Shown here in pieces: positions 1-8,136 of a stretch of 26,895 nt of DNA. The DNA comes from JBIOJB01 sp044450465 (lineage in GTDB: Bacteria; Chloroflexota; Dormibacteria; Dormibacterales; Dormibacteraceae). Location of the stretch: NCBI GenBank assembly GCA_044450465.1, contig JBIOJB010000032.1:1-26895 (forward strand), read 5' to 3'. The number at the start of each line of letters is the position of its first letter. The stretch's first letter is position 1. The notes beneath the pieces were generated by a model, which was not told the DNA's origin, did no database searches, and was given only the letters and a program-made list of their open reading frames with translations. The position numbers were made by a program, and so were the translations under genes.

Positions 1-168
1 CGTGCGGCACAGGCCAAAGCCGCATATGACAGCACGGGCGAGGTCGGCGTTCAGCAGGTGGGCGACGTGGCGGAGATGGTGTTCGCCCACCGGGTCCACT
101 CCGTCCCGTTCGGCAAGGGCGGCCCGAACCTGGGCGAGGTCATCGCGAGGATGGTCGGCCAGGCCTGA
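1..168 (+). CDS. 3' end of an unrecognised protein (partial, 55 codons)
   Basis: Frame 1 is open from the first base and ends at TGA 166-168, giving 55 residues. The C-terminal part reads VPFGKGGPNLGEVIARMVGQ, and the earlier part is a mixed hydrophilic/hydrophobic stretch typical of a globular soluble protein. The start lies outside the window. A competing frame (2-238) is Arg/Ser-rich and looks like a GC-driven shadow. I do not recognise the family. The gene is followed by a 93-base gap before moxR, so it is probably a separate transcription unit. Confidence 0.5.
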   Translation, partial: RAAQAKAAYDSTGEVGVQQVGDVAEMVFAHRVHSVPFGKGGPNLGEVIARMVGQA

Positions 169-200
169 CGGATCGAGGGCCTGCACCCCACTGAGCAACC

Positions 201-230
201 GCCCGGCTTGTCTCTCTAAGCAGGTCGGGC
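201..230 (+). other. weak inverted repeat after the first gene
   Basis: GCCCGGC (201-207) can pair with GTCGGGC (224-230) using one G-U pair, leaving a 16-base loop. No T-run follows, so it does not qualify as a standard intrinsic terminator. It may help end the upstream transcript or may be chance in GC-rich DNA. Confidence 0.2.
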
Positions 231-246
231 CGCCGTGAGCCGGTTC

Positions 247-252
247 TAGACT
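247..252 (+). promoter_or_regulatory. candidate -10 box TAGACT for moxR, leaderless geometry
   Basis: TAGACT fits the TAnnnT pattern of actinobacterial-type -10 boxes. The moxR ATG follows after 9 bases, which is where transcription would start, so the message could be leaderless. No Shine-Dalgarno sequence precedes the ATG, which agrees. No good -35 hexamer is visible. The same hexamer occurs before tkt and before the tRNA gene. Confidence 0.4.
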
Positions 253-261
253 GAGCCCGTT

Positions 262-1227
262 ATGGCCTCGGCGTCCGAGCAGCCTGTCCTGCGGCCGCAG
301 CGGCTGGCCGATCTGCTCGGCCGTATCGAGCAGAACATTCACCGCGTCATCGTCGGAAAGGACCAGGTGGTCCGGCTGGCGACCGCCGGGCTCGTGGGCG
401 GCGGCCATGTCCTGCTCCAGGACCTGCCCGGAACCGGCAAGACCCTTCTGGCCCGCGCGCTGGCGACCTCGGTGGGGGGCACCTTCCGGCGGATCCAGTG
501 CACTCCGGATCTCCTCCCCTCGGACATCACCGGAGCCAGCGTCTTCAATCAGAAGGACCTGAGCTTCGAGTTCATCCCCGGCCCCGTCTTCGCCAACGTC
601 GTGCTGGCGGACGAGGTCAACCGGGCCACGCCGCGAACGCAGTCCGCGCTGCTCGAGGCGATGGGCGAGGGACAGGTCACCGTGGAGGGCCACACCCGGA
701 CGCTCGAGCGTCCCTTCTTCGTGGTCGCGACGCAGAATCCGGTCGAGTTCCACGGCACCTACCCTCTGCCCGAGTCGCAGCTCGATCGCTTCATGCTGGC
801 GGCCGAGATGGGCCCGCCCGCAGCAGCGGAGGCGGTTGAGATTCTGGCCCGCCGCGAACACGGGGACCCGATCTCGGAGATCGGTGCGGTGGTGGACGTC
901 CGCGAGGTGATCGAGCTCCAGGAGGCCTGTCTACGAGTCGTCGTGGCGCCCGCCATCCGCACGTACATCGTTGATTTCCTGGAAGCGGTCCGAACGCGGG
1001 CTGAGGTCGTCCTGCCGGCGAGCATGAGGTCCGGCGTCTACTGGCAGCGGGCGGCGCAGGCCTGGGCGCTGTTCGACGGGCGTGACTTTGTCCTGCCTGA
1101 CGACGTCAAGCTTCTGGCTGCGCCGGTGCTCACTCACCGCCTGGGCATGCGCGGCCGAGCCAAGGCGGTGGACGTGCTCAACGAGGTGCTGGCGTCGGTT
1201 CCCCTCCCGCCCCTGAGGCAGCGCTGA
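262..1227 (+). CDS. MoxR-family AAA+ ATPase
   Basis: The 321-residue product has the MoxR layout. The Walker A loop GTGKT is at residues 57-61, Walker B acidic residues D117-E118 lie in LADEVNRA, sensor 1 (ATQNPVE) is centred on N159, and the typical YPLPESQLDRF segment follows. The C-terminal lid holds the usual LAAPVLTHRL segment. MoxR ATPases act in the cytoplasm as chaperone-like partners of von Willebrand-type or DUF58 proteins, and the DUF58 gene directly follows. The ATG at 262 was chosen because it is the first start in the frame, gives the family's usual length and sits 9 bases after a TAGACT box. The specific substrate cannot be read from sequence. Confidence 0.93.
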   Translation: MASASEQPVLRPQRLADLLGRIEQNIHRVIVGKDQVVRLATAGLVGGGHVLLQDLPGTGKTLLARALATSVGGTFRRIQCTPDLLPSDITGASVFNQKDLSFEFIPGPVFANVVLADEVNRATPRTQSALLEAMGEGQVTVEGHTRTLERPFFVVATQNPVEFHGTYPLPESQLDRFMLAAEMGPPAAAEAVEILARREHGDPISEIGAVVDVREVIELQEACLRVVVAPAIRTYIVDFLEAVRTRAEVVLPASMRSGVYWQRAAQAWALFDGRDFVLPDDVKLLAAPVLTHRLGMRGRAKAVDVLNEVLASVPLPPLRQR

Positions 1228-1276
1228 CGTCATCCTGAGACCGAGCTGGAGGTTCGCCGGCGCCGGCTTCCTGGGG

Positions 1277-2368
1277 TTGGTCCTGGTCTTTTTCGGCTCA
1301 ACTTCTGAGGTGCCCTGGCTTTATCTGCTTGCCGCCTGGGTCTTTGCATTCGTCCTCATGGCGGCGGCGTACGAGCAGTGGAATCGGTCAGGGCTCCGTC
1401 TGAGCCTGCGCATCACAGAGGTGCATCCAGCCGAGGATTCACCGGTCGGTGATATCGCCTCACCGTGGCTCAGGAGCCCGCCTCAGCCGGCCGCGCTCTT
1501 CGAGGGCGATGCCGTGGAGCTTGAGGTGAGCATCCAGACCAAAGGCGCCGCTCGGGGACCTGCCTGGGTCACCGGCCGGCTTGGCGACGACGAAGTACAT
1601 GCGGCCTCTGCGGTCGTACCGCGGAGCGGATGGCGCAAGCCCTTTGTCAGCGGCGCGCTCCGACGTGGACCTCTGACCGCCGCCTCCTGGATGGTCGGCT
1701 CGAGCGACCCGCTCGGTCTTTTCAGCTCGGGGCGCCCTCAAGCCGACTCAGAGGTCGCTCTCGTGCTCCCTCGATTCGGCGCGCTCGCCGCCTCAAATCA
1801 GGTCCGTGAGCTGGAGGCGAGCCTGGCCGCGCCACACGCGGGTTCCGGAAGTGAGCTGTTCGGGGTGCGGGAGTACTTTCCGGGCGACCCTCTCAGGCGG
1901 ATCCACTGGCGGGCGACAGCGAGGCACGGCGAGCTGGTAGTGCGCGAATACGAGCCACCTGGCGCGCTGACGCTCGGGATCTTCTGCGATCCAGAGCCGC
2001 GAAATCGGGAAGTTGCCGACCAGATCGCGCGCATCGCGGCCTCGGAAGCCTGGGACTGCATCCGCTCGGGCGGCCGGGTGATGTTGTGGGGCCCCGGTTT
2101 GGTTGCGAGCGCCACCCTTGACGCCCGGTCCTTCTGGTCCTTGCTCGAATGGCTTGCGCGCTATCCGACGTCAAGCGCCGGCGGGGGAGACGATGCGCCC
2201 AGGGCGGCTGAGGCGGTGGCGGTCGCCGGAACATCACGACCCGATCTGGCCGACGCCTTGGAGGCGGCGAGGCGCCGCGGCTCGTTGGTCCGTGCCTGGA
2301 TGGTCGGTGATGCGGACTTCGACGTCGATGCTCCGACGCGTCATGTGGGGACCGTCTGGCCGCTGTGA
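1277..2368 (+). CDS. DUF58-domain membrane-anchored protein
   Basis: This is the usual partner of MoxR and transglutaminase genes. The N-terminus has two hydrophobic segments, then a beta-rich region, then the DUF58 signature at residues 197-204 (VREYFPGD) followed by RRIHWRATAR and VREYE. TTG at 1277 is the first canonical start codon and is used here (363 residues), but no ribosome site supports it. The frame is open back to 1217, and a CTG at 1235 would give MRPSWRFAGAGF, which looks more like the normal DUF58 N-terminus and would start 7 bases after the moxR stop. The true protein may therefore be about 377 residues. It shares a GTGA overlap with the next gene. Cellular role: probably envelope assembly or protein quality control, by family context only. 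Confidence 0.85.
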   Translation: MVLVFFGSTSEVPWLYLLAAWVFAFVLMAAAYEQWNRSGLRLSLRITEVHPAEDSPVGDIASPWLRSPPQPAALFEGDAVELEVSIQTKGAARGPAWVTGRLGDDEVHAASAVVPRSGWRKPFVSGALRRGPLTAASWMVGSSDPLGLFSSGRPQADSEVALVLPRFGALAASNQVRELEASLAAPHAGSGSELFGVREYFPGDPLRRIHWRATARHGELVVREYEPPGALTLGIFCDPEPRNREVADQIARIAASEAWDCIRSGGRVMLWGPGLVASATLDARSFWSLLEWLARYPTSSAGGGDDAPRAAEAVAVAGTSRPDLADALEAARRRGSLVRAWMVGDADFDVDAPTRHVGTVWPL

Positions 2369-4374
2369 GATTGCTTCAGCTGCTGCGGCTGCCGGCGTCG
2401 CCGGTCGAGGGGTCTCTTTTCGCCCGGGGCTTCGTGCTCGCCGCCTTCGCGGTCGCCGATATCGCGATCGTGGTGTACGGCCAGGACTATGTGGTGCCCG
2501 TGCTTGGGCTTGTGGGGGCAACGGCGGGCCACCTGGTCAGCTACAGGCAGCGAGAGCTCAAACGACCGCTGTGGAGCCAGCTAGTGCTCGCGGCGCTGAT
2601 CGTCGGCGCACTCCTTTATCTCATGGCCGACTCGATGTTCGCCTTGTTCGGGGGAACGCTCCCACAGGCCAACTTCGCGATTCTCCTGCTGGCCATCACC
2701 AGCTTTGACCTGAAGACCCACCGCAACTGTTACTCCAGCCTCTGGATCAGTCTCGCGATCCTCTACCTGGCGGGCGTCTACGCGTGGGACTACGGGTTCG
2801 GAGCCCTCGCCGGGCTGTGGACCCTGTGCCTCGGCGGGTTCTGGGCCGCCTCGCACCTGCACAGGATCCACGCCGAAATCAGGCGCCCGCCGGCCGCGGT
2901 AGCCGCCGCGGCCACCTGCGCGCTCATGCTCGGGCTCCTTGTTTTCATAATGGCGCCTCAACCTTCCGGCCTCGCCGTGTCGCCGTTGATCGTCTCGCTG
3001 CCAAGCTTCACCAGCTTCCGAGGAGACGTCGAGAACTCGATCCTGCCCCTGGTCCAGATCAGCAGCGACCCTTCCGGCGCGACCAGTAGCGTGGACCTCC
3101 ATTACCGCGGCAGGCTCGGCGACGCGCCGGTGATGTATGTCCGGACCGGAGCGCCCGCGTACTGGCGCGGCCTCGTCTTCGACAGCTACGCCGACGGTGC
3201 GTGGACTGCCTCACCCAGCTACCGAAACGTCGAGCCTTACGTTCCCTCGAGGGCACTTCCCCCCGCACCGCCTGACAACCTCGGCACGTTCGTGCAGGTG
3301 TTTCGCGTACTGCGCCCGCTCCCTGGCGTGCTGGATGCCGCCTACCCGATCCAGAGCCTTTACGCGCCCTTTGGGACTCTGCGGGAGGATTCGTTCGGCA
3401 CGTTCCACACCCCCGTGCCACTGGCTCCGGGACAGACCTATTCGGTCGTCTCCTACATGCCAAATCTGTCGGCCTCATCGCTTCGCGCCGAGGAGCTGCC
3501 CGCGGCGGCCCCCGCTCAGAACGCCGCTTACCTCGACGCGAATGGGCTGTCTGACCGGGCGCGGGCGCTGGCCGCACAGGTCACCGCAGGCACCTCGAAC
3601 GAGTACGACATGGTGCTCGCGCTCACCAATTACCTACAGCGCAGCTATCGCTACTCGCTCCAGCTGAGCCCGGTGCCGTCCGGGCGAGACCCGGTGGACT
3701 GGTTTCTGTTCGACGCCAGGACCGGCTACTGCGAGCAGTTCGCCAGCGCCGAGACCCTGATGCTGCGCAGCCTCGGCGTCCCGGCCCGCCTCGCCACCGG
3801 CTACTCCACGGGCGATTACAACCCGGTGCTCGACCAATCGGTGGTGCGCGAGAAGGACGCCCATGCGTGGGTCGAGGTGTGGTTCTCGCATCACGGCTGG
3901 GTGCCCGTCGACCCGACACCCGGTGTGCCGCCCGTGGCTGCGACGACCTTCCCGGATCGCTGGGCGGCAAGCGGCCTGGCCCATCTCATCCCGCACCTCC
4001 AGATTTCCGCGCCGGCCGCGGTGCTGGGCTCGTTGGGAGCGCTGGCAGCCATCCCGGTGACGATTGCCGTCGCGCTCGTGACCGGTCTGTGCCTCGTGTT
4101 CCTCTGGATCTGGGCCGCCCGGCGGCTCCGGCGCCCGACAGCACGACCGCCGCCAGGTGAATCGGAGCTGCTGCGCCTCTACGAGCGGATCCAGCAGAAG
4201 GCGGGCCGCCGGCGGGCGCCGCAGCAAACCCCGCTCGAGTACCTGAACCTTCACCAGGCAAGCGACGTGGGGCCGCTGCTCACAGATGTGACGGCAGCTG
4301 TCAACGAGGGCGCTTATGCCGGACGCTGGCCCGAACCCAACGAGGTCCGCGAGCTGGCAGAGCGCTTATCCTGA
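2365..4374 (+). CDS. TgpA-type membrane transglutaminase (DUF3488 / transglutaminase core / DUF4129)
   Basis: The 669-residue product starts at GTG 2365, overlapping the DUF58 stop by 4 bases. The first 200 or so residues form several membrane helices, as in the DUF3488 region. A periplasmic or extracellular transglutaminase-like domain follows, with the catalytic triad visible as C456 (TGYCEQFA), H500 (DAHAWVEV) and D516 (VPVDPTPG). One more membrane helix near residues 550-585 leads to a cytoplasmic DUF4129-like tail with LLRLYERIQQKAGRRR. The full triad suggests an active enzyme, either crosslinking or a cysteine protease-like reaction on an unknown substrate. MoxR, DUF58 and TgpA genes commonly occur together, so these three probably act as one envelope module. 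Confidence 0.92.
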   Translation: MRLLQLLRLPASPVEGSLFARGFVLAAFAVADIAIVVYGQDYVVPVLGLVGATAGHLVSYRQRELKRPLWSQLVLAALIVGALLYLMADSMFALFGGTLPQANFAILLLAITSFDLKTHRNCYSSLWISLAILYLAGVYAWDYGFGALAGLWTLCLGGFWAASHLHRIHAEIRRPPAAVAAAATCALMLGLLVFIMAPQPSGLAVSPLIVSLPSFTSFRGDVENSILPLVQISSDPSGATSSVDLHYRGRLGDAPVMYVRTGAPAYWRGLVFDSYADGAWTASPSYRNVEPYVPSRALPPAPPDNLGTFVQVFRVLRPLPGVLDAAYPIQSLYAPFGTLREDSFGTFHTPVPLAPGQTYSVVSYMPNLSASSLRAEELPAAAPAQNAAYLDANGLSDRARALAAQVTAGTSNEYDMVLALTNYLQRSYRYSLQLSPVPSGRDPVDWFLFDARTGYCEQFASAETLMLRSLGVPARLATGYSTGDYNPVLDQSVVREKDAHAWVEVWFSHHGWVPVDPTPGVPPVAATTFPDRWAASGLAHLIPHLQISAPAAVLGSLGALAAIPVTIAVALVTGLCLVFLWIWAARRLRRPTARPPPGESELLRLYERIQQKAGRRRAPQQTPLEYLNLHQASDVGPLLTDVTAAVNEGAYAGRWPEPNEVRELAERLS

Positions 4375-4380
4375 CCTGCC

Positions 4381-6183
4381 GTGGCAAAAACCAAAGCGGC
4401 TAACGGCGCGGAATCGATTCGCTGGGATCTGACCGACCTGTTCGCCTCACCGACCGACCCCAGGATCGAGGCGGTGCTATCGCGTGCGCTCGAGGAAGCG
4501 CAGACATTCGAAGCGACCTACCGGGGCAAGGTCGCGAGCCTCGAACCGCCGGCGTTCGCGGCGATGATGCGAGAGCTTGCCGAAGATGAGGAACAGGCCG
4601 CCCTCCCTGAGGTTTATGCCTACCTGCTCCACAGCCAGAACACACAGGACCCGGCGGCGGGCAGGCTCCTGGCGCGAGTTCGCGAAGCCGGCGCCGAGCG
4701 TGGCGTCCACGGCGTCTTCTTCCAGCTCGAGCTCGCGCAGACGACCGACGAGCAGGCCGCCAGGCTGTATGCGCACCCCGAGTCGGCCACCTATCGCCAC
4801 ACGATCGAGGAGGCGCGCAAGTTCCGGCCGCACCAACTGAGCGAGCCGGAGGAGCGGCTGCTCACGGACTTCAGCCCGGTCGGCAACGCGGCGTGGACGC
4901 GCCTTTTTGGAGAGCTGTGCGCGGCGATCAGAGTCGATCTGGACGGCCGCGAGCTGCCCCTGGAGCAAGCGCTCACCATGCTTCGCGAACCCGATCGCGC
5001 GCTGCGGCACCGGGCCAACTCCGCCGTCACCGCGGCGCTTGCCCGGGACGTGCGGACCCGAGCCTACGTCTTCAACGTCATCCTCCAGGAAAAGGCGATC
5101 GACGACAGGCTGCGCAAGTTTCCGAGCTGGATCTCGGCGCGCAACCTGGCCAACGAGACCTCCGATCAGGCGGTACAGGCACTCGTTGACGCGGTCACCT
5201 CCCGCTACGAGGTCTGCGTCCGTTACTACCGCGTCAAGAAGCAGCTCCTGAACGTGGGCGACCTCCACGAGTGGGACCGTTACGCGCCGATCGGCGACGC
5301 TACGCGCAGCCTCTCGTGGGAGGACGCCAAAGAGCTGGTCCTGGGCTCGTACCACCGCTTCTCGAAGCGCGCGGGCGACCTGGTTTCAGACTTCTTCGAC
5401 AAGAGTTGGATCGACGCCCCACCCGAACCGGGCAAGGCGGGTGGCGCCTACTGCATGCCGGTGACCCCCAGTCACCACCCCTACATCATGTTGAACTTCA
5501 CGGGCAAGCTCCGCGACGCGCTCACGCTCGCACACGAGCTCGGCCACGGCATGCACGACCGCCTTGCCTCGAAGCAGCACGTTTTCGACTTTCATCCGCC
5601 CCTCACCCTGGCCGAGACCGCGTCAGTCTTTGGCGAAGCGCTCACCTTCGACCGAATCATGGCGGAGGAGAAGGACCCGAAGATCCGCCTGGCCATGCTG
5701 TGCAACCAGTGCGAGGACGCGTTCTCGACAGTCTTCCGCCAGGTGGCGTTCAACCGATACGAGGATGCGTGCCACACCGCGCGGCGAGCGGCTGGGGAGC
5801 TGTCCAAGGACGAGCTCGGCGAGTTGTACCAGGCCCACCTGCAGCCGATGTTCGGCGATGCCCTGACGCTGACCGAGGACCACAAGGTCTGGTGGAGCTA
5901 CATCGAGCACTTCCTGCACACGCCTGGGTACGTCTACGCGTATGCCTTCGGCAACCTGCTGGCTTTGTCGGTTTATCACCGGTTCCTCGAGCGCGGCCCG
6001 AGCTTCGTCGACGACTACCTCGAGTTCCTCGCGGCCGGCGGATCGATGCGGCCGGACGACCTGGTCAAGAGGCTGGGCATGGACATCACCGACCCGGGAT
6101 TCTGGGGCGCGGGCCTGAACATCCTGGACGGCATGGTGACGGAGGTCGAGCGACTGGCAGGCGCCACCACCGCCGATCGATAG
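4381..6183 (+). CDS. pepF: M3-family zinc metallopeptidase, oligoendopeptidase F
   Basis: The 600-residue product has the size and layout of oligoendopeptidase F, a cytoplasmic enzyme that cuts short peptides. The zinc site is H385-E386-L-G-H389 (LAHELGHGMHD), with the third ligand E412 in TLAETASVFGEAL. The C-terminal HTPGYVYAYAFGNLLALS segment is typical of the family and supplies substrate-binding tyrosines. No signal peptide is present. GTG 4381 lies 6 bases after the transglutaminase stop, with no clear Shine-Dalgarno sequence, so translation is probably coupled. Its place at the end of the MoxR-DUF58-transglutaminase cluster suggests co-transcription; whether it serves that module is unknown. 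Confidence 0.93.
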   Translation: MAKTKAANGAESIRWDLTDLFASPTDPRIEAVLSRALEEAQTFEATYRGKVASLEPPAFAAMMRELAEDEEQAALPEVYAYLLHSQNTQDPAAGRLLARVREAGAERGVHGVFFQLELAQTTDEQAARLYAHPESATYRHTIEEARKFRPHQLSEPEERLLTDFSPVGNAAWTRLFGELCAAIRVDLDGRELPLEQALTMLREPDRALRHRANSAVTAALARDVRTRAYVFNVILQEKAIDDRLRKFPSWISARNLANETSDQAVQALVDAVTSRYEVCVRYYRVKKQLLNVGDLHEWDRYAPIGDATRSLSWEDAKELVLGSYHRFSKRAGDLVSDFFDKSWIDAPPEPGKAGGAYCMPVTPSHHPYIMLNFTGKLRDALTLAHELGHGMHDRLASKQHVFDFHPPLTLAETASVFGEALTFDRIMAEEKDPKIRLAMLCNQCEDAFSTVFRQVAFNRYEDACHTARRAAGELSKDELGELYQAHLQPMFGDALTLTEDHKVWWSYIEHFLHTPGYVYAYAFGNLLALSVYHRFLERGPSFVDDYLEFLAAGGSMRPDDLVKRLGMDITDPGFWGAGLNILDGMVTEVERLAGATTADR

Positions 6184-6186
6184 ACT
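6181..6186 (+). promoter_or_regulatory. candidate -10 box TAGACT before the pentose phosphate operon
   Basis: TAGACT overlaps the pepF stop codon (TAG 6181-6183) and is identical to the boxes before moxR and tRNA-Ser. Transcription from here would start near 6193 and give a leader of about 55-70 bases containing the hairpin at 6215-6233. No recognisable -35 hexamer is present, so confidence is limited. Confidence 0.35.
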
Positions 6187-6214
6187 TACGTCACTCAGGT
6201 GATCCTCTGGGGCC

Positions 6215-6233
6215 CCCAGGCCCCCGGCCTGGG
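6215..6233 (+). promoter_or_regulatory. perfect 7-bp hairpin in the tkt leader
   Basis: CCCAGGC (6215-6221) pairs exactly with GCCTGGG (6227-6233) around a 5-base loop. There is no T-run after it. The final GGG belongs to a GGGAG sequence that would be the ribosome site for the upstream GTG start (6246), so the stem could hide that site. It might act as a leader control element or as a weak terminator for the preceding cluster. Confidence 0.4.
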
Positions 6234-6245
6234 AGTGCCTTGTAA

Positions 6246-8132
6246 GTGGCTGGGAGCAAAATGACGGTCACCGAGGGTATCACCACCAGCGATCTCGACT
6301 TTGCGCGCCAGCTCGGGCAGCAGCTGCGCGTCGATTCGATCCGCTGCAGCACGGCCGCAGGTTCCGGGCATCCGACGTCTTCGATGTCTGCGGCCGACCT
6401 CATCGCAGTGCTCCTGGCGCGCTATCTGCAGTACGACTGGAGCAAGCCGAAGGATCCTAACAACGACCACTTGATCTACTCCAAGGGCCACGCGTCGCCG
6501 CTCTGCTACTCGATGTTCAAAGCGGCAGGGGCGATCACCGAGACAGAGCTGATGACGTACCGACAGTTCGGCTCCCGGCTCCAGGGACATCCCACGCCGG
6601 CGATTCCGTGGGTCGATGTCGCCACCGGATCTCTCGGCCAGGGCATGCCGATCGCAGTCGGGGTGGCGCTCGCCGGACAGTATCTCGACAAGCTCCCGTA
6701 CCACGTCTGGGTGCTGTGCGGCGACTCCGAGCTGGCCGAGGGCTCGATCTGGGAGGCGCTCGACAAGGCCGGCCACTATCAGCTCTCGAACCTCACGGCG
6801 ATCTGGGACATCAACCGGCTCGGCCAGCGCGGCGAGACCGAGCTCGGTTGGAGCCTTGACGCCTACCGGCGCCGCGTGGAGGCATTCGGCGGTTTCCCGA
6901 TCGTGATCGACGGCCACGATGTGACGGCCATCGACCGCGCCTACGGGCAGGCCCTATCGGGCACTGGAAAACCGACCGTGATCATCGCCAAGACGATCAA
7001 GGGAAAGGGATTCTCCGAGGTCGAGAACAAGGACGGATGGCACGGCAGGGCCCTGCCGCCTGACATGGCCGAGCGGGCGATCAAAGAGCTGGGCGGGGTC
7101 CGTCACCTCAAGGTGAAGACGGCCAAACCGGAACGAAGCAGCTCATCCAGGTCTGGGACGCGCACCCCGCCTGTGATCACCCTCCCGGCATACAAGAAGG
7201 AGGACATGGTCGCCACGCGCAAGGCGTACGGTGACGCCCTGCTCTCACTCGCGGCCATTCCTGAAGTCGTCGCGATGGATGGCGAGGTGTCGAACTCGAC
7301 CCACGCCGACGAGTTTGCCAAGGCCCACCCGGAGCGATTCTTCGAGATGTGGATCTCCGAGCAGCAGCTCGTGGCCACGGCGGTGGGGATGAGCGTTCGC
7401 GGCTACCGGCCTTTTGCGTCCACCTTCGCCGCGTTCTTCTCGCGCGCCTACGACTTCATCCGGATGGCCGGGATCTCCGAGGCCAACATATGCCTGGTCG
7501 GCTCGCACGCAGGGGTGGAGATCGGCGCGGACGGCCCGTCGCAGATGGCGCTCGAGGACCTGGCCTCGATGCGGGCGGTCCAGGGCTCGACCGTGCTTTA
7601 TCCCTGTGACCCCAACCAGACGGCCGCGCTGACTCGAATCATGGCCGACACGCACGGCATCGTTTACATGAGAACGACGCGTGGTGCATACCCGACGATC
7701 TACGACGCGCACGACAAGTTCAAGGTCGGGGGCTCGAAGGTCCTTCGCCAAAGTCCGAAGGACAAGGTCGCACTGATCGGCGCGGGCGTGACCGTGCACA
7801 GCTGTCTTGCCGCCGCCGAGTCCCTCGCCTCCAAGGGCGTGGCTGCGCGCGTCATCGACCTCTACTCGGTGAAGCCGGTCGACATCAAGACGCTGCGGGA
7901 GGCCGTGACCGCGACCAAGGGCAGGCTCGTCATCGTCGAGGACCACTACCCGGAGGGCGGTATCGGCGCCGCCGTGATGGAGGCGCTCGCCCACGACGGC
8001 GCGACCAGGATCGCGCACCTGGCCGTGAGCGGCCTGCCTGGGTCCGGCAAGCCGGAGGAGCTCATGAACGCGGCGGGAATCTCGAGCCGGCACATCGTGG
8101 CAGCGGCCACCAAGCTGATTCAGGCGAGGTAG
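6246..8132 (+). CDS. tkt: transketolase, short animal-type form
   Basis: Transketolase moves two-carbon units between sugar phosphates using thiamine diphosphate. The 628-residue chain is shorter than the E. coli type and resembles the animal type (AEGSIWEAL, DINRLGQ). Visible features, numbered from the GTG, are SKGHASPL, the diphosphate-binding motif starting at G159 (GDSELAEGS, with Ser for the third Gly of GDG), and the catalytic Glu at 372 (ISEQQLVATA). The C-terminal domain carries DLYSVKPVD. Start choice is open: GTG 6246 has GGGAG 10 bases upstream but in a hairpin stem, while ATG 6261 (MTVTEG) has GGGAG 4 bases upstream. It is first in the operon, 4 bases before tal-pgi. Confidence 0.95.
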   Translation: MAGSKMTVTEGITTSDLDFARQLGQQLRVDSIRCSTAAGSGHPTSSMSAADLIAVLLARYLQYDWSKPKDPNNDHLIYSKGHASPLCYSMFKAAGAITETELMTYRQFGSRLQGHPTPAIPWVDVATGSLGQGMPIAVGVALAGQYLDKLPYHVWVLCGDSELAEGSIWEALDKAGHYQLSNLTAIWDINRLGQRGETELGWSLDAYRRRVEAFGGFPIVIDGHDVTAIDRAYGQALSGTGKPTVIIAKTIKGKGFSEVENKDGWHGRALPPDMAERAIKELGGVRHLKVKTAKPERSSSSRSGTRTPPVITLPAYKKEDMVATRKAYGDALLSLAAIPEVVAMDGEVSNSTHADEFAKAHPERFFEMWISEQQLVATAVGMSVRGYRPFASTFAAFFSRAYDFIRMAGISEANICLVGSHAGVEIGADGPSQMALEDLASMRAVQGSTVLYPCDPNQTAALTRIMADTHGIVYMRTTRGAYPTIYDAHDKFKVGGSKVLRQSPKDKVALIGAGVTVHSCLAAAESLASKGVAARVIDLYSVKPVDIKTLREAVTATKGRLVIVEDHYPEGGIGAAVMEALAHDGATRIAHLAVSGLPGSGKPEELMNAAGISSRHIVAAATKLIQAR

Positions 8133-8136
8133 AGCG

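Noticed and set aside
201..230. Intrinsic terminator before moxR
   Set aside because: Only a 7-bp stem with one G-U pair, a 16-base loop and no T-run.
2..238. 78-residue open frame at the left edge
   Set aside because: Arg/Ser/Trp-rich composition without motifs; the overlapping frame 1-168 reads like a normal protein end.
4477..5355. 292-residue minus-strand frame opposite pepF
   Set aside because: It mirrors the codon structure of the well-supported metallopeptidase gene and has no recognisable motif.
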